Below the pieces are notes generated by a model, which saw nothing but the letters and a program-made list of their open reading frames with translations, was not told the origin of the DNA and did no database searches. A stretch of 64,000 nucleotides of DNA from Duganella sp. OV510. GTDB taxonomy: Bacteria > Pseudomonadota > Gammaproteobacteria > Burkholderiales > Burkholderiaceae_D. Positions within the stretch are counted from its first letter, which is position 1. Each line of letters starts with the position of its first letter. Of this stretch, positions 51,816 to 60,963 are shown piece after piece. The position numbers and the translations under genes are program-made. The stretch covers positions 1 through 64,000 of the forward strand of contig NZ_FNEQ01000010.1 in assembly GCF_900100205.1 (NCBI RefSeq), given 5' to 3'.

Positions 51816-53165
51816 TTAATTCGACTTCGGTGAAATGGTGCGCGACAGCCCTTGCAGGCCATTCGCAAAGACGTCCGGCTTGAACGCATCCTCATTGGCA
51901 AGCGACACCCGCAGCGTCGCCAGCTTGCGGTTCATCTCCGCCACGCCGGCGGCGCCGCCCAGCGCGCCCTGCTTCGCCAGCGACGAGGATAGGCTGGAGA
52001 TAGCCATGTAGGCCTGCTCCGCGCCGGCATAGTCCGAAAACTGCTGACGCCTGGCTTCATCAATCAAGCCGAGCAACACGGCACGCTGCACGGCGGGCGT
52101 AAAGCGCTGCTGTTCCAGCTTGACGATGACACGCTGGATGGTGGCCGACAGCGTAGCCGCCAGTGCCAGCGGGTCCGCACCGCGTGCAGCGGTACTGCCC
52201 GCGACCGCGTGGTGCAGCTGCGACACCTGGTCGCTGAAGGCATTCGCCCCAGCTGGATCGGTAGCGCGCACGATCGCCCGCAGCATCAGCAGATTGCTGT
52301 CGTTGAGGCGCATGCGCCCCGGTCCCACGCCGAGGCGTGGCGACCACTTCTTCTCGCTCATCGGGTGATGGCAGGCGTGGCAATCGAACAGCGCCAGTTC
52401 CGGGAACAGGCCGTCGCGGCCGCGTTTCGGATCGGTCAGCGCATCCAGCTGGTTCCTGGACGCCAGCGCCTGGCCGATGGCCCACAGGCGCACGCTGTCG
52501 TAATCACCTTTGCGCTGCCGCCAATCGTCGTCGATCTTGTAGTGGGCCGGCGCCAGCTGGGAGAAGGTGTCCAGCTCAAAGCTCAGGCGTGGGTGGCCGG
52601 CGCCCATCAGGCGGTGCGAGACAAAGCGGCTGCTGTCGCCGACATGGCAGGACAGGCACAACCTGGCTTGCTCCACCGGCTTTTCAGTCGGATACATGCC
52701 CTTGGCGACATTATCCGCATGGGTGGCGCCGGGCGCCGTGTGCGAACGGATCCACTTGTCGGCCGGGCCATGGCAAGCTTCGCAGCCAACGCCGTCGGAC
52801 AGCATGTGACGCTCGCCGCGTAACGCAGGCGGTGGATTATGGGCGTGACAGTCCAGGCATTCCTGCGCGTTCTCGGCGCCCTGCTTGAGACCCAGCTTGG
52901 CGGCGATGGAGCGCGATTGCGCGTTCAACAGCACGGCATAAGCCTTGGCGTGCTTGTCCAGCCGCAGCCATGTGGTGTACTCGTTCTGCTGCACGTTGGA
53001 GCCGGTCCATGGCGCGACCGCGCCGTGGCAAGTGCTGCTGGCGCAGTTGACCGTGCCCACCGACTGGTGCGGCGACGCGTTGGGCAGTACCTGCGTGGTG
53101 CTCGAACTGGCGGCCAGCACCAGTCCGCAGACCAGCATCAGGCAGGCGGACAGCATGCGTTTCAT
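51816..53165 (-). CDS. Pentahaem-type c-type cytochrome (cytochrome c554-like)
   Basis: The 449-residue exported protein has a signal peptide (LSACLMLVCGLVLAAS). It carries four CxxCH haem sites (CLDCH, CEACH, CLSCH, CHACH) plus one CX4CH (CASSTCH), so probably five haems in the first 260 residues. The rest is a helical domain rich in Ala/Gln without Cys. The W-x-x-S-N...TTWLRLDKHAKAY spacing recalls the cytochrome c554 family. The ATG at 53165 shares ATGA with the preceding stop. It is presumably a periplasmic electron carrier of the operon. Confidence 0.88.
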   Translation of the reverse strand: MKRMLSACLMLVCGLVLAASSSTTQVLPNASPHQSVGTVNCASSTCHGAVAPWTGSNVQQNEYTTWLRLDKHAKAYAVLLNAQSRSIAAKLGLKQGAENAQECLDCHAHNPPPALRGERHMLSDGVGCEACHGPADKWIRSHTAPGATHADNVAKGMYPTEKPVEQARLCLSCHVGDSSRFVSHRLMGAGHPRLSFELDTFSQLAPAHYKIDDDWRQRKGDYDSVRLWAIGQALASRNQLDALTDPKRGRDGLFPELALFDCHACHHPMSEKKWSPRLGVGPGRMRLNDSNLLMLRAIVRATDPAGANAFSDQVSQLHHAVAGSTAARGADPLALAATLSATIQRVIVKLEQQRFTPAVQRAVLLGLIDEARRQQFSDYAGAEQAYMAISSLSSSLAKQGALGGAAGVAEMNRKLATLRVSLANEDAFKPDVFANGLQGLSRTISPKSN

Positions 53166-56100
53166 TTCTTTCCTTTCTGCGTGCGCGGCACGTAATCGCC
53201 AGGCACACCCTGATCGCTCACAGTCCACACCTGTGAATCAGGCCGTAAATACAGTCTGGCCATTTCCGCAGCGTTGAACGGGCGCGAGCCGATGCGGCCG
53301 AATACCGCGATCTGGCCGCCCGTTTCATCCACCGCACGGTCGCGGTCCAGGCCCTTGGACAAGGCCAGCGCCGGCGAGCGGGTGCGACTCCACGCGATCA
53401 GCTGCGGCTTCGGCTCCGGCGAGAAGCCATAGAAGCGCGGCTGCGTGTCGGGCGCCGTCAGTTGCAGCACTTTCAAGCCATTGGCGCCATCGGCCACGTA
53501 GCCAAACAGCGAGGCATTGGTGGAGCCGACGATCACGTCGCGCGCATCGTTCAGCTGGCCGTCCGCATCGAACATCTGATAGACCTTCGGCTCCGCCGGT
53601 TTCTCGACGTCGATGATGGCGAGTCCCTGGCGGCCCGCCGCCACGTAAGCATAGGTACGCGCCAGGTACACCTTGCGCGCATCGGCCAGCGCCACGCGGC
53701 CCGGCAGCAGCACCGGCTTGGCCGGCAGCGTGACATCGATCACGCGCAGGCCGCTCTTGTCGGTCACGAACAGGTAGCGGAATTGCAGCGCCGAGGCGCG
53801 TGCGCCATCCAGCGGAATGGTCGCCAGGTGGCGCGGCTTCAACGGATTATCCAGGTCAACGATCACCATGCCGGCATCGGCAGCGATGTAGGCGATATGC
53901 CCGCCCAGCACGATGTGCTGCGCGCCGTTCAGCAAACCGTTCGGATTCCAGGTCAGCGCGCGCTTGAGGAAGTTGTTGCGCGCCTCGCCGTCGGCCAGCG
54001 TGTCCACGTTCACCAGGATCAAACCCTCTTGCGCGTCGCTGATGGCGGCGTAGTGGTAGATCGGGTGGAAAGCCTGCTCCTGGTTCGTCACGCGCATCAA
54101 GTCACCCTGATTGCGCGTTGGAGCGATCGGCTGGTTGGTCGGCAGCGCCATGCAAGTGGCGTTCTTCGACGTTACTTGCGTGTTCTGGCCCAGCGGCGAA
54201 TACGGCGCGGTGACAATGCGCTGCGACACACCCTTGTTGGCGATGCTGGCCACATCGTACACGCGCAGGCCGCCCTTGCCTTCTGCCGTGAACAGGTATT
54301 CGCCGCGCAGTTGCAGGCAGTTGGCCGCGCCATCGGTGGGATGCGAGTGCGTTTCGGTCAGCTCCATCTTGCGCGCCTTGTGCTGCTCGTACCAATCCGG
54401 GTAAGCGTAGCGCTGCAGATAGCTGCCTTTCACCGCCTGCGGCTCGTCCCACTCGGTGACGGTCGCCGCTTCCACGTGGCCCGCTTCACCGATCCACGCG
54501 TTGTAGCCGATGAAGTTGACGAAGTTGGTCCCTTGCAGCAGCAACTGCGCCATGATGGCGTTGTTGTCGTTGGCCTTGGAGACGTGGCAGTCGGAGCAAG
54601 TCTTGGTCTCTTCCTTGCGCTCCGTGTGCGGGTAATGCGGCGCAAACGCCTGCGACGAGAAGCCGCTGGCCGCAATTGGCGGCTGCTGGATGTAGATCTT
54701 CTCGCGGTTGGCGTTCACCGACGACAGCACCAGCGCCGAACTGGAACGTACTGGCGTAATCTTCGAACCCTTGACCGGGCCGGCCACACCCAGCTGGAAC
54801 ATATCGTCGCGCGCTACCTGCGGGTTGTAGGATGCGTAATTACGCGATTCGCCACCCTCGTAGTGCAAACGCTCCGTCTTCCAGTTGGCCTGGATCGGCA
54901 GGTGACAACCGGCACAGCTGGTGGTCCACGACAGATGGCAGCTATGGCAGCTCATCTTGTCGTTATCGTGCGCCAGCTTGCCGATGCCCGGTCCCCACTT
55001 GCCCTGCTGGCCTTCCGCTCCAGCGCTCATCAACTTGGCCCGCGCAGCTTTCTCGTTGTAGTGCGGGTTGGCCGGATTGACCGAATCCTTCACCAGGCTG
55101 ACTTCCCATTCCTTTTTCGGATCGGTGGCGGCGCGCTGGTACAAGCGGCCCTCGCGCCATTCGAAACGCTGGCGTCCGTCCTGCGTTTTCAGCAGCGACA
55201 TGTCCATGCCGCCTGGCTTGGCCGCAGGGCCACTGGTGCGCAGGGTCGGGTAGCGCGTGGCGCTGCCATGGCAATCGATACAATCCACTTCAATCGCCGC
55301 CGCGACCTCGCCGTAGATATGGCCGTTGCTGTGCGCATCCTGCGAGAAGTGACAGTCCACGCACTGCATGCCCTTTTCCATGTGGATCGAGGCAAGGTGC
55401 ACGGTCTTCTTGAATTTATCGGGATCGTTATCGTCAATGATCTTTCCCTTGGCATCAAGCAGTGCGCCCTTGCGGTCACGCTTGTAGATGGCACGGAAGT
55501 TCCAGCCGTGTCCGTGGTAGTCGGCGAACTGCGTATCCTTCAGGGTTGGATTCAGGCCGGAGACGTTCTTCAGGAATTCAGGATCGCCCCAGTTGCCACG
55601 CGTGGCCGCCTCTTCCGGGTTTCGCGCCTGGATGGTGCGAATCTCGGCGTCGGTCGGGTACTTCTGCTTCTTCGGCCACATCGACGGTGCATCCGATTCG
55701 TAGTCCCACATCGTGTAGCCGTAGAACGAATTGACGAAGATGTTCGGCTGGTGCATATGGCAGGTCATGCACTGCGACGAGGGAATCGCGCGCGTGAATT
55801 CGTGCTTGATCGGGTGTCCGGACTGATTCTTCGGAATGGTCGGATCAACGGTTCGGGTCATGCCGCTGTTGCCAGCCGCCGCGTAGGGACCGGAGTGCAG
55901 CGGATCGCGATCATTGGCGTAGATGGTGTGGCACGCGGTGCAGCCGGACGAGCGGTAGTCCCCTGGTTGCTCGTTCGTCCCGAGGAACCACAGGTGCGGA
56001 TCGTTCAGGCGCGTCTTGGTGATGTTGATGGCAGGGACAGCGATGCGCCCGCCGGTGCCGGGCCCGCGATTGGACTGGTGGATATCCGGGCGGCCCGGTT

Positions 56101-56923
56101 CATCGAGTTTTTGCAGCGTGCCGGAGCTGTTCGGCAAGCCGATCTCCGGGAACTGGCTGTTGATGACGCGGCCACCGCGCTCGAACACGCGAAACACGTC
56201 GGCAGGTGCGATGGTTTCCCACGCCGGCAGAGGATATAGCCGGTCAAGAATACCCTTGTGGACAAACAGTTCGTTATCCACACGCAGCGGATTGACGATG
56301 GCCGCAGCTGCGCCTTCGGGCGTGTACGACTCGCCGAGGATGTAGCGTTTGAACGGCAGGATGCCGTTGTTATAGCTGGCGCCGCCCCACAGCATGGCGG
56401 ACGTCGCCATCAAGCTGCGTTCCTGTGCCTGGATGATCGGCAGGTGGCACGCACCGCAAGCGTCACGCGCCACGCGCAGGTCACCAGGATTGATGAAGCG
56501 GATATAGGCAGGGTGTTCCTGATTCAGCTTCGCATAAGAACCTTGCGGATTGGCCGACGATGGGTACTGCCAGTACTTCTCGTTGCGTGGCAGGATATGC
56601 GCCGCGTCCAGTGCGGAGCGATAGGCCGCGCTATCCGGCTTGCCTTCGCCCACCACGGACGCATTGCCGCCGTGGCAATCGGTACAGCCCAGCACCACGC
56701 CGGGATTGGCGTGCATGGTGTGGCGGTCGGTGACGGTGTGGCAGCTCAGGCAGCCGGACGATTTGGCGTCAGCCTGCTTCTCGGTTTGCGCGGCCGGTGC
56801 GGCGGGCGCCATGACGTACTCGCGCAGCGTCAATACCGCCGACGAATTGGCGCTCACCAGCGAGACCGCCGCCACTGCCATCAGCAGCAGCGCCAGTGCG
56901 AGGATTTGTTTGAACGCCTTCAT
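53162..56923 (-). CDS. Decahaem cytochrome c fused to an LVIVD beta-propeller
   Basis: The 1253-residue product begins with a signal or anchor helix (ILALALLLMAVAAVSLV). Ten CxxCH sites follow between about residues 57 and 800 (CLSCH, CTDCH, CGACH, CTACH, CMTCH, CVDCH, CIDCH, CHSCH, CAGCH, CSDCH). From about residue 860 there are six or so LVIVD-type repeats, such as GGLRVYDVA, GMVIVDLDNPLKPR, GLRVIDVTLPAKP and GLAIIDVEKPAEP, which should fold as a propeller. It follows the beta-barrel gene by 1 nt. It may be a surface-exposed terminal reductase or oxidase, with the propeller as a docking or substrate-binding module. Confidence 0.9.
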   Translation of the reverse strand: MKAFKQILALALLLMAVAAVSLVSANSSAVLTLREYVMAPAAPAAQTEKQADAKSSGCLSCHTVTDRHTMHANPGVVLGCTDCHGGNASVVGEGKPDSAAYRSALDAAHILPRNEKYWQYPSSANPQGSYAKLNQEHPAYIRFINPGDLRVARDACGACHLPIIQAQERSLMATSAMLWGGASYNNGILPFKRYILGESYTPEGAAAAIVNPLRVDNELFVHKGILDRLYPLPAWETIAPADVFRVFERGGRVINSQFPEIGLPNSSGTLQKLDEPGRPDIHQSNRGPGTGGRIAVPAINITKTRLNDPHLWFLGTNEQPGDYRSSGCTACHTIYANDRDPLHSGPYAAAGNSGMTRTVDPTIPKNQSGHPIKHEFTRAIPSSQCMTCHMHQPNIFVNSFYGYTMWDYESDAPSMWPKKQKYPTDAEIRTIQARNPEEAATRGNWGDPEFLKNVSGLNPTLKDTQFADYHGHGWNFRAIYKRDRKGALLDAKGKIIDDNDPDKFKKTVHLASIHMEKGMQCVDCHFSQDAHSNGHIYGEVAAAIEVDCIDCHGSATRYPTLRTSGPAAKPGGMDMSLLKTQDGRQRFEWREGRLYQRAATDPKKEWEVSLVKDSVNPANPHYNEKAARAKLMSAGAEGQQGKWGPGIGKLAHDNDKMSCHSCHLSWTTSCAGCHLPIQANWKTERLHYEGGESRNYASYNPQVARDDMFQLGVAGPVKGSKITPVRSSSALVLSSVNANREKIYIQQPPIAASGFSSQAFAPHYPHTERKEETKTCSDCHVSKANDNNAIMAQLLLQGTNFVNFIGYNAWIGEAGHVEAATVTEWDEPQAVKGSYLQRYAYPDWYEQHKARKMELTETHSHPTDGAANCLQLRGEYLFTAEGKGGLRVYDVASIANKGVSQRIVTAPYSPLGQNTQVTSKNATCMALPTNQPIAPTRNQGDLMRVTNQEQAFHPIYHYAAISDAQEGLILVNVDTLADGEARNNFLKRALTWNPNGLLNGAQHIVLGGHIAYIAADAGMVIVDLDNPLKPRHLATIPLDGARASALQFRYLFVTDKSGLRVIDVTLPAKPVLLPGRVALADARKVYLARTYAYVAAGRQGLAIIDVEKPAEPKVYQMFDADGQLNDARDVIVGSTNASLFGYVADGANGLKVLQLTAPDTQPRFYGFSPEPKPQLIAWSRTRSPALALSKGLDRDRAVDETGGQIAVFGRIGSRPFNAAEMARLYLRPDSQVWTVSDQGVPGDYVPRTQKGKK

Positions 56924-56924
56924 A

Positions 56925-58988
56925 TCAGAAACTCAGTACCATGTTGAATAAAACGGAATACAGCGTGCCCTGCTTGTCGCCGTACAGGGCTTTCAGTGCT
57001 TTGCCGGGCCGCAGCGCAGCCACGGAGCTATTGATAATCACGTTCTGGTTATAGAATGGCCGCCAGTGCATGCCGACCGAGAAATCGGTGCCCATCTCTT
57101 TCGACGGTATCGCTTGCGCACGCAGCACTTCCAGCACGCGCGTTTCCATGAAGCGCAGATACGAGACGTTGCCGAATACGCGCAACTCCGGCGCCAGGTC
57201 CATGTCCGCGCCGACGCCGATCAATGCGAGACCGGGATTGACGAAGTTGGACTGCCCTTCATCCTTCGACGAGCGCAGCGACGGCAGGATGCCGTTGCGG
57301 CCCGACAGCGCCACGCCACCACCACCGATCAGCGGCAAGCCCTGACGGATCGAGAAGCTGGTATCGGAGCCGGCGATCTGCGGGTTTTCCATGATGGCGT
57401 CGAAGCCGGTGGACTTGTTGTCATAAGGGTCCTTGTCGCCGGAGGCCAGCACCAGCGAGGCGCGCGCGCGTATCCAGCTGAAGTCGCGCGACAGTTCGCT
57501 GGCGTGGTAGCCGGCGCGGATTTTCTGCCCGCTGTGCGCCAGCGGATCGTGTTCGTTGTGGCCCAGCGCCAGGTAGGTCGACGTGGCCAGGTTCCATGCA
57601 CCGAGGTGGCCATCACCGCTGTAGCCGAGGTAGGTAACGTGGTAGCGGTGCGAGCGCAGGTCGCCGAGGAAGGCCGGGCGCACCAGGAAGCCGTTGGTGT
57701 CGTAGGTTTTATCGGTTTCCTGATTACGATTGTGGACGATGCTCGCTTGTGAGGTGAAGCCGATCCACGGCCAATCCTGGCGGTACAAATTGGCGAGGTA
57801 GATCTGGTCCTTGCGCAGTCCCTTGCCGACGGCGTTCAAGCCGCTGTTGCTGTCTTTCTCGATCCGCGCAAAGGCGGCGAGGTTGTACTGCCAACGGTTG
57901 TTGTCGCGGTTACCGAACAGGCGCACGCCGAACGGCGAGTCCTGGAACAGGAAGCCACGAAAGTCATTGGTGAACGGCTGGATGCCGACACGCACGCTGT
58001 CGAAGTCGTAGCGGTCGGAGACGTTGCGCAAATGGACATCAGCGAACATCTCCTGGATGCCGACGAAATTATCGCTGCGGCGCCTGCCCCGCGATGGATC
58101 GATGCGCAGCGCGCCCGCCTCCTGCACCAAGGCGCGGTTGAAGTTGAACACCGGGACGAAACGCAGTTCGTAGTCTGGCGGGCGGAACGTGGTGTCGCCC
58201 TTGATCAGCCCCAGGTTCAGCACCAGGTTTTGCACCATGACAGTTTGCTGGCCACGGCCGAAGATGTCGTTTGCGCCGGGTGCGATGCCGATTTGGCCGG
58301 CCACCGGTGTCGGCAGGCGGCGCAGTTCCAGCAACGAGTCCGAGACCACACCCAGGTTGAAGAACAGGTCCGGCGCGTACTGCTTCAGGACCGGCAGATC
58401 GGCTTTCAGGACGTTCTGGTTATACGGGTCGTACCAGGGGAATTTGAACCCCAGGGTTTGCATCAGGCGCCAGCGGTCCGGCACGGACACGGACTCGCGC
58501 GGCAGGTTGGCTTGCGGCGGCGGTACTTGCGACGGGTCGATGGTCGGCAGGACGGTAGCTTGCGGCACGCCGGCCGCGCCGGGCCGTGCCGGCGTGATGC
58601 CGTGCTCCATATCGCTGCCAGTGGTGTCGGTGCGCGCACCAGCCGGTGCATCGAACACCTCAATCGTCATTTCGCCGTATTCCGCCGGCGCCATGTGTAT
58701 CCAGCCGGCGCGCTGTGGATCCAGCGGCACCTTGTACCACTCGCCGCGCTGATCGAGGATGCCGATCACCGCACCGCGCGACATCTCCGCCAGTGCCAGC
58801 GACGCGGCCGAAGGCTCGGCGCGCACCGGTACAGTGACGGCCAATATCTGTAATTGCTGCGCGCGCACGACTGGCGACGCAGCCGGCGGCGCGACTGGCT
58901 GCGGCACGGGGGCTTGTGCCGCCGCATCGGCCATCGCCAGGGCCGCCGCGCCAAGCAGTGTCGGGACGAGGCGGAGGGAGCGTGTCAT
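56925..58988 (-). CDS. Outer-membrane beta-barrel protein with N-terminal SH3 domain (putative cytochrome porin)
   Basis: The 687-residue product has a signal peptide (VPTLLGAAALAMADAAAQ), a Pro/Ala linker and an SH3b domain: VPVRAEPSAASLALAEMSRG through GEWYKVPL and GWIHM, about residues 50-120. About 500 residues of alternating strands follow, rich in Tyr, Trp and Arg, and end LYSVLFNMVLSF, the terminal Phe of Bam-inserted barrels. Barrel size is comparable to MtrB-type porins that sheath multihaem cytochromes, but the sequence does not show the MtrB N-terminal CxxC. The start at 58988 is chosen for GGAA 8 nt upstream. Confidence 0.78.
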   Translation of the reverse strand: MTRSLRLVPTLLGAAALAMADAAAQAPVPQPVAPPAASPVVRAQQLQILAVTVPVRAEPSAASLALAEMSRGAVIGILDQRGEWYKVPLDPQRAGWIHMAPAEYGEMTIEVFDAPAGARTDTTGSDMEHGITPARPGAAGVPQATVLPTIDPSQVPPPQANLPRESVSVPDRWRLMQTLGFKFPWYDPYNQNVLKADLPVLKQYAPDLFFNLGVVSDSLLELRRLPTPVAGQIGIAPGANDIFGRGQQTVMVQNLVLNLGLIKGDTTFRPPDYELRFVPVFNFNRALVQEAGALRIDPSRGRRRSDNFVGIQEMFADVHLRNVSDRYDFDSVRVGIQPFTNDFRGFLFQDSPFGVRLFGNRDNNRWQYNLAAFARIEKDSNSGLNAVGKGLRKDQIYLANLYRQDWPWIGFTSQASIVHNRNQETDKTYDTNGFLVRPAFLGDLRSHRYHVTYLGYSGDGHLGAWNLATSTYLALGHNEHDPLAHSGQKIRAGYHASELSRDFSWIRARASLVLASGDKDPYDNKSTGFDAIMENPQIAGSDTSFSIRQGLPLIGGGGVALSGRNGILPSLRSSKDEGQSNFVNPGLALIGVGADMDLAPELRVFGNVSYLRFMETRVLEVLRAQAIPSKEMGTDFSVGMHWRPFYNQNVIINSSVAALRPGKALKALYGDKQGTLYSVLFNMVLSF

Positions 58989-58989
58989 C

Positions 58990-60963
58990 TTATATTCCAT
59001 CACACACGCTCTGCTCTGTGCTGTTGTTGAACGGCGCCTGCGGACACTGGGCGTAGCGCAGGTTGCGGCCCAGCGGCGTCAATGTATCCGCACGGCGCGA
59101 TGCCGGCGCGTGGCCGATGCCGGTCTTCAGAACCGCCGCCGCGCGCGACACGCCCAGCATGCCAACCATGTCATCCTGGTCCACGCCATCGCCGGATACG
59201 CCTATCGCACCGATCAGCGTCGTGCCGCGATAAATCGGGAAGCCGCCGGGGAAGGTCTGCATGCCGTTGTCCAACCCGATGGCATTGCCGGTACAGCTGC
59301 GGTTCGCGGCGGACGGTGACAGGATCGCCCCCACCAGCGATGGATACACCAGGTCCAGCTGCAAGCCGACGTTGAACGGACTCCAGGTGGCCGTGGTCTT
59401 GGACAGCGGGCCGGCCGGATTGCCATCGATCCCGTCAGGGAAATTCGGCCGCGCGATGTTACCGATGGCCCGGGCCGAAAACGCCATGCCATCGCTGAAC
59501 GCGGCCGGGTTCCCGAAAAAGCTGCGCGACGACGTCATGTAGCCATCCACGCCAAACAAGGCGCCCTGCTTCAGCGAGCCATTGAAGTAGCCCAGCTGCG
59601 GCAAGGCGGAAATCGCTGCCGATGCACCGGCCGACGAGAAGAACGCCGCCGTCCGCGCCTTCTGCAGGGAGACGTCGACGCCAAATACCGGGCCGTCGCC
59701 GCTACGCACGAGGCCGAGCACATGGCCCGCAGTATCAACCACTGATACCGTGACCTCCGCCGCCGAGCCGACCGGAATCCGGATCTGGGCACGCGCCTGC
59801 GCGGCCACGCCCAGCGCTTGCGACAGCACTTCCTGCACTTCCGCCGCGCTCATGCCTGCGCCGCCGGATGCCACCGGTAGCGGTGCAAGCGAAGCGCTGG
59901 CAGGATAGCGATTGCCTTGCGCGGCATTCACCAGGACTTGCGTGCTGCCTTGCGCGATAAAGCCGGATGCCGCCTCGCCAAACGCCGTGCCGGCCAGGAT
60001 GACCGTGCCGTCGTAGTAGCCGTCCACCACCAGCAGGCTGCCGGGCATGCCACCGATGCGCGTGGCCGTTACGGCGACCGGCTGCGATGCCGTGTTCGCG
60101 TAAGTCAGCGTTACGCCGCCGGCGGTGATGCGATCCGCACGGATGCAGTCCGGCGCGGCGAAGCCGCTTTGTGCCGACAGGGCGATACGTTCATCCAGGT
60201 CCGCGCCGCTGGTGGTCGGGCTGGGGTCGAGACCATACACGCCGTCCGCGATGATACCGACGCCGCCGACTACGCGGCCATTTTTGTACAAGGGGAAGCC
60301 GCCTGGATCGGCGGCGAGACCCAGCGGCGAGCGCTTCGGGCCGATGCCGATGCCGGCGCCGCGCTGTACCAGATCGCCGCACGGCAGCTGGCTGAACTGC
60401 ACGCCAAACAGCGGGCCACCGGCCGTGTTGGCAATGCCCGGTACAAAGTGATCCTGCACAATGAAGCTCGCGGTGCGCGTACTGAAGGCGTTGCCGGACG
60501 AGGACAGGTAGGCGCCGGTCAGCGCTTTCGCCACGGCGGCAAGGTCGGAGCCGATCAAGCCACTCAGGCCGTCGAGGCCTTGCGGACTATCGGCGCTGTT
60601 CTTGCCGCTGCCGCTCAAGATATCCACCGTGGCGCCGGCGCCAGTCATACGGTACACGGCCAGCACGTTGCCGACACGGTCGACCACCGCGATGGTGGCC
60701 TTGGCGCCGAGCCTGGACGCGGCTTCCGCGCCTTGTGCTAGCACTTGTTCCACTTCCGCCGCCGTCATCGACTGTGGCGTAGTGGCCGGGGTGAAGCAGC
60801 TGCCGGAGTTGGTGGGCGTTGGGCTGCTGCCGCTGCCACTGCTGCCGCTACTGCTGCCGCCACCACTGCAGGCAGCCAGCAAAGCCAGTACCGCCAGTGC
60901 GCCTGCTTTCGCCAACGGTGTGCGGGTCTGAGGGGTGCCGCGTATATTCAATCCCGCGCTCAT
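58990..60963 (-). CDS. Lipoprotein with tandem GlcG/HbpS-like haem-binding domains
   Basis: The 657-residue product has a lipobox (LALLAACSGGG) followed by a Ser/Gly linker. Two GlcG/HbpS (DUF336) domains follow. The first is TAAEVEQVLAQGAEAASRLG with TIAVVDRVGNVLAVYRM, near residues 65-330. The second is SAAEVQEVLSQALGVAAQAR with VSVVDTAGHVLGLVRSG, near 390-640. HbpS-type domains bind haem and iron. ATGA overlap with the upstream decahaem gene and a 1-nt gap to the barrel gene tie it to the electron-transfer operon, perhaps as a haem- or ligand-binding outer-membrane partner. Confidence 0.87.
   Translation of the reverse strand: MSAGLNIRGTPQTRTPLAKAGALAVLALLAACSGGGSSSGSSGSGSSPTPTNSGSCFTPATTPQSMTAAEVEQVLAQGAEAASRLGAKATIAVVDRVGNVLAVYRMTGAGATVDILSGSGKNSADSPQGLDGLSGLIGSDLAAVAKALTGAYLSSSGNAFSTRTASFIVQDHFVPGIANTAGGPLFGVQFSQLPCGDLVQRGAGIGIGPKRSPLGLAADPGGFPLYKNGRVVGGVGIIADGVYGLDPSPTTSGADLDERIALSAQSGFAAPDCIRADRITAGGVTLTYANTASQPVAVTATRIGGMPGSLLVVDGYYDGTVILAGTAFGEAASGFIAQGSTQVLVNAAQGNRYPASASLAPLPVASGGAGMSAAEVQEVLSQALGVAAQARAQIRIPVGSAAEVTVSVVDTAGHVLGLVRSGDGPVFGVDVSLQKARTAAFFSSAGASAAISALPQLGYFNGSLKQGALFGVDGYMTSSRSFFGNPAAFSDGMAFSARAIGNIARPNFPDGIDGNPAGPLSKTTATWSPFNVGLQLDLVYPSLVGAILSPSAANRSCTGNAIGLDNGMQTFPGGFPIYRGTTLIGAIGVSGDGVDQDDMVGMLGVSRAAAVLKTGIGHAPASRRADTLTPLGRNLRYAQCPQAPFNNSTEQSVCDGI

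Noticed and set aside
53462..56239. A 925-codon plus-strand frame opposite the decahaem-LVIVD gene
   Set aside because: It is the antisense of a gene with ten haem motifs and a recognisable propeller. Its product is Arg/His/Val-rich with no recognisable domain.
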